Of a DNA stretch of 8,805 nucleotides, positions 1-5,424 are shown piece by piece. A program made the position numbers and the translations under genes. Position 1 is the stretch's first letter; every line of letters begins with the position of its first letter. The notes beneath the pieces were generated by a model. The model saw only the letters and a list, made by a program, of their open reading frames with translations, was not told where the DNA came from and searched no databases. Source of the DNA: an uncultured Oscillospiraceae bacterium (GTDB taxonomy: Bacteria > Bacillota_A > Clostridia > Oscillospirales > Oscillospiraceae); contig CAKTGD010000064.1 in the NCBI GenBank assembly GCA_934561335.1, positions 1-8,805 on the forward strand. Direction: 5' to 3'.

Positions 1-459
1 CGCCGCGTGGGGGATGCCGGGGTCGCCCAGCTCCACATAGGCGCAGTCGTAGGTGACGCCGTCCACCTCCGCCTTGCCCTCCAGATGCATGTGGCAGGGG
101 TCGTTGAGCCGGACGCGGTAGTGCTGCCGGTCGATGCGCCAGCCGGTAACAAGTCCCGCCGTCGTCTCCACCTTCTGCACCTCACCGGCCAGACCGTTCT
201 CGTAGCCGAAGCGGCAGATGCACCGTGCGCCGTTGCCGCACATTTCGCCCACAGAGCCGTCAGAGTTGAAAAACAGCATCTTGTAGTCGCCGCCGTAGGT
301 GGGATTCTTTACCACCATGAAGCCGTCCGCGCCGATGGACATGTGCCGCTCACAGACAGTGCGGACGATCTCCGGCCACTGTTCATCGGGGATAGCGTTT
401 GCGCGGTCGTCCACCACGACGAAATCATTGCCAGCCCCGTTCATCTTCCAAAATTGCAT
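1..459 (-). CDS. dapF: Diaminopimelate epimerase, N-terminal 153 codons (runs off the left edge)
   Basis: DapF interconverts LL- and meso-diaminopimelate in the cytoplasm, the step that supplies meso-DAP for peptidoglycan and lysine. The visible N-terminal domain has the family opening MNGAGNDF at residues 6-13, IGADG at 42-46, FFNSDG at 63-68, and the catalytic loop MCGNGARC at 73-80. Cys74 is one of the two catalytic cysteines known in the family. A full protein is about 270-280 residues, so the second cysteine and the C-terminal domain lie outside the window. The start at 459 is supported by AAGGAG (469-474) nine bases upstream and by a promoter at 491-519. The loop near the left edge reads GDPGIPHAA (residues 145-153) where most DapF proteins have GNPH. 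It is the nearest gene to the palindrome at 531-568. A DapF-like racemase of another amino acid is possible but less likely. Confidence 0.93.
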   Translation of the reverse strand, partial: MQFWKMNGAGNDFVVVDDRANAIPDEQWPEIVRTVCERHMSIGADGFMVVKNPTYGGDYKMLFFNSDGSVGEMCGNGARCICRFGYENGLAGEVQKVETTAGLVTGWRIDRQHYRVRLNDPCHMHLEGKAEVDGVTYDCAYVELGDPGIPHAA

Positions 460-490
460 GACCAAGCACTCCTTCCGTGTTTCTGATGGT

Positions 491-519
491 ATTTTACATA
501 CTGCCGCAAAGATTGTCAA
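491..519 (-). promoter_or_regulatory. Sigma-A-type promoter of dapF
   Basis: On the minus strand, TTGACA (514-519) is followed after 17 bases by TAAAAT (491-496), which is a perfect -35 and a 5-of-6 -10. Transcription would start near 484, giving a short leader of about 25 bases before the dapF start at 459. The 11 bases upstream of the -35 (520-530) are almost all A or T and could act as an UP element. This separates dapF from the ABC operon that ends upstream on the same strand. Confidence 0.8.
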
Positions 520-530
520 AAAATTTACAT

Positions 531-568
531 AGTCCTGATTTTAGGATTGTCGTCCTAAAATCAGGACT
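531..568. repeat. Perfect 16-bp inverted repeat with 10-bp-phased half-sites upstream of dapF
   Basis: AGTCCTGATTTTAGGA (531-546), then a six-base spacer (547-552), then its exact reverse complement (553-568). Inside it the tetramers TCCT, AGGA, TCCT and AGGA begin at 533, 543, 553 and 563, exactly 10 bp apart and alternating in orientation. Each arm is therefore also a smaller dyad. It ends 11 bp upstream of the dapF -35 box and lies outside the predicted dapF transcript. There is no T-run right after either arm, and the importer already has a terminator at 597-636. An operator bound by a tetramer or two dimers fits better than a terminator, but that is inference; the protein is unknown. Confidence 0.7.
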
Positions 569-596
569 TATCGGCGTGAGCGCCGCCAGCCCACCG

Positions 597-636
597 GCAA
601 AGGGAGCCGCAGGCGTTTGCCTGCGGCTCCCTTTGC
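597..636 (-). terminator. Intrinsic terminator of the ABC importer operon
   Basis: An 18-bp perfect stem (597-614 with 619-636) closes a four-base loop. The GC-rich core is flanked by AAAGGG/CCCTTT at the base, so a short U-rich end follows in either direction. It begins only six bases after the stop codon of the binding-protein gene (643-645), which identifies it as that operon's terminator. The U-tract is short, so efficiency could be partial. Confidence 0.8.
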
Positions 637-642
637 GCTTCT

Positions 643-1641
643 TTACCGGGCCGCCTGTGCCCAGTGGTTATCCACCAGCGCGTCAAAATCCACCCACTGC
701 GCCTCGGTCAGCTCTCCGGCCTGTGTCATCACGGTCTCCAACCGCTCCAGCGCCGCCCTTTCCATGGTCAGCGGGATATTCCACGCGCCGATCTGGCGGT
801 GGCGGGCGGTGACGGCCTCCAGCGTATCCAGCTCCGTGTCGGGGAACTGGCTCAGGATGGCCTGCGCCACCTCACGGTCGGTATGGGAATCCACCCAGTC
901 CAGCGCCCGGGCGACGGCGCGGCAGAACGCAGCGATCACATCGGAATTCTCCCGGGCATAGCTCTGGGCGGCAAAGTAGGCGGTGTAGGGGATATCGCCG
1001 CTCTCCGCGCCGATAGAGCAGAGAATATACCCCTGCCCGGCGGCAGCCACCTGCGTGGCGGCCGGCTCAAACAGCGTCACATAGTCCCCCTGTCCGCCGG
1101 TAAAGGCGCCGGCCATCATGTTGAACTGCACGCTGGTATCCACCGTCACATCCACCTGCGGCTCCAGTCCGTGCTGTCGAAGGACATATTCCAGCGTCAT
1201 CTCCGGCACACCGCCCTTGCGCCCGCCGATGATGGTCTTGCCCCGCAGCTGCTCCCAGTCAAAGGTCACATCCTCCCGGCCCATGAGGAACGCGCCGTCA
1301 CAGGCCGTCAGCTGGCCGAATACCACCGGGTGATCCTCCTTGCCCTGATTGTAAATGTAGATGCAGCTCTCCGGTCCGGCAAGGCCGATGTCGCTCTGGC
1401 CGGACACCACGGCGGTCATCACCTTGTCGGCGCCGCCGCCGTTGGTCAGCTGGATGGCAAGGCCCTCCTCTTCAAAAAAGCCCAGCTCCATGGCCACATA
1501 CTGCGGCGCGTAAAATACGGAATGGGTCACCTCGTTAAGCCGAACGGCGGTCAGTTCCTGCGCTGTCTCTCCGCCGCCGCAGCCGCACAGCAGCGGCAGC
1601 AGCGTCAGCACGGCAAGCAGCGGCGCGATGATTTTTTTCAT
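643..1641 (-). CDS. ABC importer substrate-binding lipoprotein, NitT/TauT (NMT1/THI5-like) type
   Basis: This is the extracytoplasmic receptor of the importer, predicted to be lipid-anchored to the outer face of the membrane and to pass its ligand to the permease. The 332-residue protein starts with a lipoprotein signal: KK at 2-3, a hydrophobic stretch to 18, and lipobox LCGC with Cys21 as the lipidated residue. The motif FYAPQYVAMELGFFEEEGL (43-61) is typical of the NMT1/THI5-like family that binds nitrate, sulfonates, taurine or thiamine-precursor pyrimidines. GGRKGGVPEMTLEYVL (139-154) and DYVTLFEP (186-193) follow in the second lobe. The reading frame is open up to 2340, but the start at 1641 is chosen for its signal peptide and because it overlaps the permease stop by four bases (ATGA), which suggests translational coupling. 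The ligand cannot be named. Confidence 0.9.
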   Translation of the reverse strand: MKKIIAPLLAVLTLLPLLCGCGGGETAQELTAVRLNEVTHSVFYAPQYVAMELGFFEEEGLAIQLTNGGGADKVMTAVVSGQSDIGLAGPESCIYIYNQGKEDHPVVFGQLTACDGAFLMGREDVTFDWEQLRGKTIIGGRKGGVPEMTLEYVLRQHGLEPQVDVTVDTSVQFNMMAGAFTGGQGDYVTLFEPAATQVAAAGQGYILCSIGAESGDIPYTAYFAAQSYARENSDVIAAFCRAVARALDWVDSHTDREVAQAILSQFPDTELDTLEAVTARHRQIGAWNIPLTMERAALERLETVMTQAGELTEAQWVDFDALVDNHWAQAAR

Positions 1642-2453
1642 GCTTTTACCCCCAATAAACGATACAGTGTTTTTTCCACCCACAGCACCAGCCGGTACAT
1701 AACCACCGCCGCCGCCAACAGCAGCAGCACGCTGGTCATCACCAGATCCATGTTGAACACCTGCGAGCCGTACACGATCAGGTAGCCCAGGCCGGCGCGT
1801 GAGACAAGAAACTCGCCCATGATCACACCCACCCATGAAAGGCCCACGTTGACCTTCAGGGTGTTGAGCAGCGTGGCGTAGTTGGCGGGCAGCACCAACA
1901 GCCACAGCATCTGCGCCCGGCTGGCGCCCATGGCGGCCATCAGCCGGATCTTCTGGGCGTCCGTGGCCCGGAAGCCCTCGTACATGTTGAGAATAGTCAC
2001 GATCAGGGAGATGGCCAGCGTCATAACGATGATGGCCCCGGTTCCCGCGCCCATCCACACAATAAAAATAGGGCCCAGCGCTGTTTTCGGCAGGGCGTTG
2101 AGCACCACCAGATAGGGGTCCAGCACCCGGCTGAGGGTGGGCCACCACCACATCGCCACGGCGATCAGCGTCCCGATGGCGGTGCCCAGCAGAAAGCCCA
2201 CCGCCGTCTCCCAGCAGGAGGTGCCCACGTGTACCAGCACGTCTCCGCTGCGGCACAGATTTATAAACGTGGCCGCGATACGGCTGGGACAGCTGACCAG
2301 AAATCCGTCGCTGAAACCAAGGCGGCAGCTTAGCTCCCACAGGATAAAAAAGCCTGCCAGCACCGCGATCTGCCAGATCCGCACCCGGCGGCGCTGCCGC
2401 CGCAGGTCGCGGAGATAGCGTTCCCGTACAGACGGGGGCGCCGGTTCATTCAT
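1638..2453 (-). CDS. ABC importer permease, SsuC/TauC/ThiX-like
   Basis: This is the membrane subunit that forms the translocation path, probably as a homodimer. The 271 residues match the family's usual length. A basic N-terminus (residues 10-25, rich in Arg) is followed by about six hydrophobic segments, among them roughly 27-44, 84-102, 136-158 and 238-256. The EAA-type loop that contacts the ATPase is visible around 173-189 (AAMGASRAQMLWLLVLP), preceded by EGFRATDAQKIRLM. It also carries ALPKTALGPIFIVWMG (120-135), common in this family. The start at 2453 overlaps the end of the ATPase gene by eight bases. An AAGGAG ribosome binding site lies ten bases upstream, inside the ATPase gene. 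It is the middle gene of the operon. Confidence 0.92.
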   Translation of the reverse strand: MNEPAPPSVRERYLRDLRRQRRRVRIWQIAVLAGFFILWELSCRLGFSDGFLVSCPSRIAATFINLCRSGDVLVHVGTSCWETAVGFLLGTAIGTLIAVAMWWWPTLSRVLDPYLVVLNALPKTALGPIFIVWMGAGTGAIIVMTLAISLIVTILNMYEGFRATDAQKIRLMAAMGASRAQMLWLLVLPANYATLLNTLKVNVGLSWVGVIMGEFLVSRAGLGYLIVYGSQVFNMDLVMTSVLLLLAAAVVMYRLVLWVEKTLYRLLGVKA

Positions 2454-3210
2454 GCAGCTCCAGCTCCTTCCATATGGCGTCGAAGTACCGGGGAAAAAGC
2501 GGGCTTTCCCGCCGCGCCATCGGCGGCAGCGGCCGCAGCTGCCCCATATCGAACACCGCCTTGACCACCGCCGGCCGCCGGGACAATACCACCACCCGAT
2601 CCGACATGCTGACCGCCTCGGATATGTCGTGGGTCACCAGCAGCGCCGTTTTTCCCTCGCTGCGGATGATACGCCAGATGTCGCCGGATACCGCCAGACG
2701 GGTCTGATAATCCAGCGCGGAAAACGGCTCATCCAGCAGCAGGATATCCGGGTCGGTGGCCAGCGTGCGGATCAGGGCGCAGCGCTGGCGCATGCCGCCG
2801 GAAAGCTGGTCGGGCCGCTTGTCGGCAAAGTCCGCCAGCCCGTAGCGTTCCAGCAGCGTTTCGGCGTGGCGGCGCTGGCGCGGATCGCCGTCGCGGCGCA
2901 GCTCCAGCCCAAGCATAACGTTATCCCGGATGGTGCGCCATTCAAACAGCTGATCCCGCTGGGGCATAAAGCCCACCAGCCGGCTGGGGCCGGAAATCGC
3001 CTTTCCCCGCAGCGCGGCCGTGCCGCCGGTGAGCGTTTCAAGCCCTGCCAGTACCCCCAACAGCGTGGATTTTCCGCAGCCTGACGGCCCCACGATGCTG
3101 ACAAACTCGCCCTCCGCCACCGTGAAGGTTACGCGCCGCAGCGCCTCCACCTCGCCGTTGCGGGCCTGATAGGTCAGGGCGGCGTCGCGGATCGTGATGA
3201 TTTGCTCCAT
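2446..3210 (-). CDS. ABC importer ATPase, SsuB/TauB/ThiZ-like
   Basis: This cytoplasmic subunit hydrolyses ATP to drive uptake. The 254-residue protein has all the expected motifs: Walker A GPSGCGKST (41-49), Q-loop Gln84 in FMPQRDQLFEW, signature LSGGMRQR (136-143), Walker B ILLLDEPFSALD (156-167) and H-loop His194 in LLVTHD. FMPQRDQLFEWRTI is the form usual in NitT/TauT ATPases. An in-frame ATG at 3285 would add 25 residues rich in Pro, Ser and Lys. The start at 3210 is preferred because the protein then begins just before the first strand as its homologues do, because AGAGG lies five bases upstream, and because the extra stretch is the hairpin-rich leader. It is the first gene of the operon and divergent from ridA. 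Confidence 0.92.
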   Translation of the reverse strand: MEQIITIRDAALTYQARNGEVEALRRVTFTVAEGEFVSIVGPSGCGKSTLLGVLAGLETLTGGTAALRGKAISGPSRLVGFMPQRDQLFEWRTIRDNVMLGLELRRDGDPRQRRHAETLLERYGLADFADKRPDQLSGGMRQRCALIRTLATDPDILLLDEPFSALDYQTRLAVSGDIWRIIRSEGKTALLVTHDISEAVSMSDRVVVLSRRPAVVKAVFDMGQLRPLPPMARRESPLFPRYFDAIWKELELHE

Positions 3211-3225
3211 ATGCGCCTCTTTTCC

Positions 3226-3280
3226 CTGCAAAGGCTTCAGCGCCTTGCAGCTTCGGGGTCGGGGAGAGGAAAGCTCTCCC
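3226..3280 (-). promoter_or_regulatory. Structured 5' leader of the ABC importer operon (two hairpins)
   Basis: Upstream of the ATPase start, the minus strand carries a seven-bp perfect stem with a five-base loop (3262-3280). It also carries a nine-bp stem with one bulged base and a six-base loop (3226-3250). The octamer TGCAGGGA occurs twice, once at the head of the leader and once just before the ribosome binding site. No TPP, guanidine, SAM, lysine or preQ1 consensus was recognised. A role in regulation, or simply in mRNA stability, is inference. Confidence 0.4.
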
Positions 3281-3286
3281 TGCATC

Positions 3287-3292
3287 AGTATA
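3287..3292 (-). promoter_or_regulatory. Candidate -10 box of the ABC importer operon
   Basis: TATACT on the minus strand (3287-3292), 77 bases upstream of the ATPase start, matches the -10 consensus at five of six positions. The hexamer 17 bases further upstream, TAACCA, matches the -35 only at three of six. The promoter would therefore be weak, or would depend on an activator binding in the space shared with ridA. Confidence 0.4.
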
Positions 3293-3319
3293 TTGTCGTG
3301 CCGTTTGATTGGTTACTCG

Positions 3320-3348
3320 TTGACTTTCCCCCGCTGCCGGTGTACCAT
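3320..3348 (+). promoter_or_regulatory. Sigma-A-type promoter of ridA
   Basis: TTGACT (3320-3325) is followed after 17 bases by TACCAT (3343-3348); these match the consensus at five and four of six positions. Transcription would start near 3355, with AAGGAGG at 3369-3375 and the ridA start at 3383. It is back to back with the importer's candidate -10 box at 3287-3292. Confidence 0.6.
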
Positions 3349-3382
3349 AGACGTATCCACACGAAAATAAGGAGGACATTTT

Positions 3383-3763
3383 ATGAAGAAGATCATTGCC
3401 ACCGAAAAAGCCCCCGCCGCTATCGGCCCCTATTCTCAGGCCATCGACTGCGGTGCGTTTCTCATTACCTCCGGACAGGTACCCATTGACCCCTCCACCG
3501 GTGAGATCGTCCCCGGCGGTGTTGCCGAGCAGACCCGTCAGTCCCTCACAAATGTCAAGGCGATTCTGGCCCAGGCCGGCCTGACCATGGATAACGTGGT
3601 CAAGACCACCGTATTCCTGCAGAGTATGGGCGACTTTGCCGCCATGAACGCCGTGTACGCCGAGTTCTTCACCGAGGGGCAGTATCCCGCCCGCTCCGCC
3701 GTGGAGGTCGGTGCGCTGCCCAAGGGCGCGCTGGTGGAGATCGAGACCATCTGCATCAAGTAA
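3383..3763 (+). CDS. ridA: RidA (YjgF/YER057c/UK114) enamine/imine deaminase
   Basis: RidA hydrolyses reactive enamine and imine intermediates, such as 2-aminoacrylate, released by PLP-dependent dehydratases, and so protects other enzymes. It acts in the cytoplasm, usually as a trimer. The 126 residues match the family length. Visible landmarks are GPYSQAI (15-21), SGQVP (30-34), the NVKAIL helix (57-62), [21 protein letters not shown] (split around 101-121), and the catalytic arginine Arg104 with Glu119. These align with Arg105 and Glu120 of the E. coli protein. A strong AAGGAGG lies seven bases before the start. It is transcribed alone, between a divergent importer operon and a convergent ROK-like gene. 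No defect is seen; some family members have lost the arginine, and this one has not. Confidence 0.96.
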   Translation: MKKIIATEKAPAAIGPYSQAIDCGAFLITSGQVPIDPSTGEIVPGGVAEQTRQSLTNVKAILAQAGLTMDNVVKTTVFLQSMGDFAAMNAVYAEFFTEGQYPARSAVEVGALPKGALVEIETICIK

Positions 3764-3778
3764 GTCCTTCCCGCATAA

Positions 3779-3821
3779 AATACCGCCCCGGCGCTGCTGT
3801 CAAAGGCGCCGGGGCGGTATT
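3779..3821. terminator. Bidirectional terminator between ridA and the ROK-like gene
   Basis: A perfect 16-bp stem (3779-3794 with 3806-3821) closes an 11-base loop. It starts 15 bases after the ridA stop and lies 16 bases from the stop of the convergent gene. On the minus strand the stem runs into TATTTTAT, a reasonable U-rich tail. On the plus strand the tail (TATTCATC) is poorer, so termination may be better for the ROK-like gene than for ridA. Confidence 0.8.
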
Positions 3822-3837
3822 CATCGTTTCGGGCATC

Positions 3838-5214
3838 TTACGGCTTTTCGGGCAGGCTGGCTGCCGCTACAGACTGCCCCACGCGGCGGAAGCTTTCATC
3901 CGGCAGCGCAGGCAGCAGCCGGCCTTCCAGCCGGGGATATTCCCGGCGCAGCACTTCGCGGCAGACGCTGAGGATCAGATCGCCGCCGCGGCCGCTCATC
4001 ACGCGGCCCAGCAGCAGCACATGGCGGCAGCCGTACAGCGTGTGGTAATAGGCCAGCGTGTGACCCAGATATACGCCGATGGAGCGAAAGACCGCAGCGG
4101 CGCGGGGATCGTCCCGCGCCATCAGCTCCTGCACCGTCCGCAGTTTTTCGGCGGGGGACAGGCCGCCCTCCAGCGCGATACCCGCCCGCGGCGCCAGCTT
4201 GATCACGGCATCCTGGGAAAAGTATTTCACGCCGCAGCCGATATCACCGGACCACTCGTCCGCCATGGCGCCTGCGGCAGCGTCCACCGGCACAAAGGCC
4301 AGCTCATTGAGCCAGCCGGTAATGCGGCCCTGCCCGTCCACAAAGCCGGCCGCCTCGCTGGTGCCCATGGCAAGGCCCAGCACGCTGCTGTCATGCAGGC
4401 TCATGGCTCCCGCCAGCGCGCTGACATCGCCGTCGTTCATGACGCAGCAGGGCACGCTGCCGAAGGTATCGGCAACGGCCCGCAGGTAGATATCCTTTAC
4501 CTGCGCGTCAAACTGCGCCTGCGGCACCTTCAGAAACAGGCTGGCGCTCATGGTGCGGTTGTTGATGTAGATACCGGCCGAGGACACGCCCACCGCGTCC
4601 ACCCGGGGCAGATGCTCCGCGGCGCTGCGCAGCGCCGCCACGATCCCCTCGTAGTGGTAGGCCGGATCTCCGTGAGCCTTGGGAAACCATACGACCTCCT
4701 CGGAATATACCGTTTCACCGTCACGCACGGCGCTCACCTTCCGGTCAGACCCGCCGGCGTCAAAGCCGATGCGGCAGCCGTCCAGATGACCGCCCACGGC
4801 TTGAGGTGCATCGCGGCTTTCCGGCACGCGGCATGTCAGCACCACCTCGAAGGGACGCTCGTACACGCGGGCCATAAAATCCCGGTCAAACGCCCGTCCG
4901 CCGCCGGCGCTGTACTGCTCGCGGAGATAGGCATACGCCTCCGCGCTGTCGGTATAAATACGAAAGCCGCCCTTCATCCACAGCAGGGTCTTTACCAGCC
5001 GGTCAATATAATAGCAGTCCGCCGCGCGCATGTCCGCCGTGTTGTGGATCCGCGTGTGTACGCAGGCCATCTGGCCGTCGGAGCGCTCCAGCGCAATGGA
5101 CAGCGGATGCCCCGCCGTTTCCAGAAAGGCCCGGTTAAACCGGCCGATGGGGAAAAATTCCGTATCCAGCTCCGGCACACATTGCAGCGCCGCGCCGATC
5201 CCGTATCGCTCCAT
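3838..5214 (-). CDS. ROK-like (ASKHA-fold) sugar-kinase family protein with an N-terminal extension
   Basis: This 458-residue protein is probably cytoplasmic. Residues from about 147 onward resemble ROK glucokinases: phosphate loop IGFDAGGSDRK (149-159), VGVSSAGIYINN (208-219), the ND pair with candidate catalytic Asp261 in VMNDGDVSALAGAM (258-271), and LGLAMGTSEAAG (279-290) where ROK proteins have a GTGxG loop. The ROK zinc motif (His plus CxCGxxGCxE) is degenerate: ELAF at 304-307 lacks the histidine, and GCGVKYFSQDA (326-336) keeps one cysteine. The first 145 or so residues match nothing I recognise, and the total exceeds the usual 300-400. The start at 5214 is chosen over an in-frame ATG at 5403 because a promoter at 5274-5303 lies between them and AAGGGGG precedes 5214. 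I recall similar unannotated ROK proteins in Clostridia. Substrate and kinase activity are unproven. Confidence 0.8.
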   Translation of the reverse strand: MERYGIGAALQCVPELDTEFFPIGRFNRAFLETAGHPLSIALERSDGQMACVHTRIHNTADMRAADCYYIDRLVKTLLWMKGGFRIYTDSAEAYAYLREQYSAGGGRAFDRDFMARVYERPFEVVLTCRVPESRDAPQAVGGHLDGCRIGFDAGGSDRKVSAVRDGETVYSEEVVWFPKAHGDPAYHYEGIVAALRSAAEHLPRVDAVGVSSAGIYINNRTMSASLFLKVPQAQFDAQVKDIYLRAVADTFGSVPCCVMNDGDVSALAGAMSLHDSSVLGLAMGTSEAAGFVDGQGRITGWLNELAFVPVDAAAGAMADEWSGDIGCGVKYFSQDAVIKLAPRAGIALEGGLSPAEKLRTVQELMARDDPRAAAVFRSIGVYLGHTLAYYHTLYGCRHVLLLGRVMSGRGGDLILSVCREVLRREYPRLEGRLLPALPDESFRRVGQSVAAASLPEKP

Positions 5215-5273
5215 ATCCGCATCCCCCTTCTCGCCGCATGGCGGCGGGCAAAACCCTTTTCTTGCTGCCTTCC

Positions 5274-5303
5274 ATTGTAACACGGCCGCTTTCCGCCTGT
5301 CGA
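5274..5303 (-). promoter_or_regulatory. Sigma-A-type promoter of the ROK-like gene
   Basis: On the minus strand, TCGACA (5298-5303) is followed after 18 bases by TACAAT (5274-5279); each matches the consensus at five of six positions. Transcription would start near 5267, leaving a leader of about 53 bases. That leader has a small six-bp hairpin with a three-base loop (5232-5246). The promoter position argues against a translation start at 5403. Confidence 0.6.
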
Positions 5304-5347
5304 TAGGCAGATGTTCAAAAATTTGCCGCAAAACTTTCTCTTTCCGG

Positions 5348-5376
5348 TTGCGGCGGCAGGAAAAAACGGCTATACT
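5348..5376 (+). promoter_or_regulatory. Candidate promoter of the PAP2 gene
   Basis: TTGCGG (5348-5353) and TATACT (5371-5376) are 17 bases apart; the -10 matches at five of six positions and the -35 at three of six. Transcription would begin near 5383, 42 bases before the PAP2 start. It is divergent from the ROK-like gene's promoter, with the two -35 boxes about 45 bases apart. Confidence 0.5.
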
Positions 5377-5424
5377 GATAGCGTTTTCCGCTTGATTATC
5401 CAATTTGCCGCAGGAGGTATGCCT

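Noticed and set aside
531..568. Terminator or insertion-sequence end
   Set aside because: No T-run directly follows the stem on either strand, there is already a terminator at 597-636, and no transposase or target duplication is nearby. It was kept as a possible operator instead.
664..1785. A 373-codon open frame on the plus strand
   Set aside because: It is antisense to the binding-protein gene, which has a clear lipoprotein signal and family motifs on the other strand.
1642..2340. Upstream in-frame extension of the binding-protein gene
   Set aside because: The 233 extra codons overlap the permease in another frame and have low-complexity Gly/Arg-rich content. The true start at 1641 has a signal peptide and an ATGA overlap.
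3211..3285. 25-residue N-terminal extension of the ABC ATPase
   Set aside because: The extension is Pro/Ser/Lys-rich, does not match ATPase family starts, and corresponds to the hairpin-bearing leader just downstream of the candidate -10 box.
3211..3300. TPP, guanidine or other known riboswitch before the importer operon
   Set aside because: The importer type made these worth looking for, but the conserved core sequences of these classes are not present. Only two simple hairpins are seen.
4021..5280. A 419-codon open frame on the plus strand
   Set aside because: It lies opposite the ROK-like gene, has biased and repetitive composition (rich in His, Gln, Ala, Arg), no recognisable motif and no ribosome binding site. 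GC-rich third positions of the real gene keep the opposite frame open.
5215..5403. 63-residue N-terminal extension of the ROK-like protein
   Set aside because: A good promoter (5274-5303) lies inside this stretch, and the start at 5214 has a proper ribosome binding site. The extension also overlaps the promoter region of the divergent PAP2 gene.
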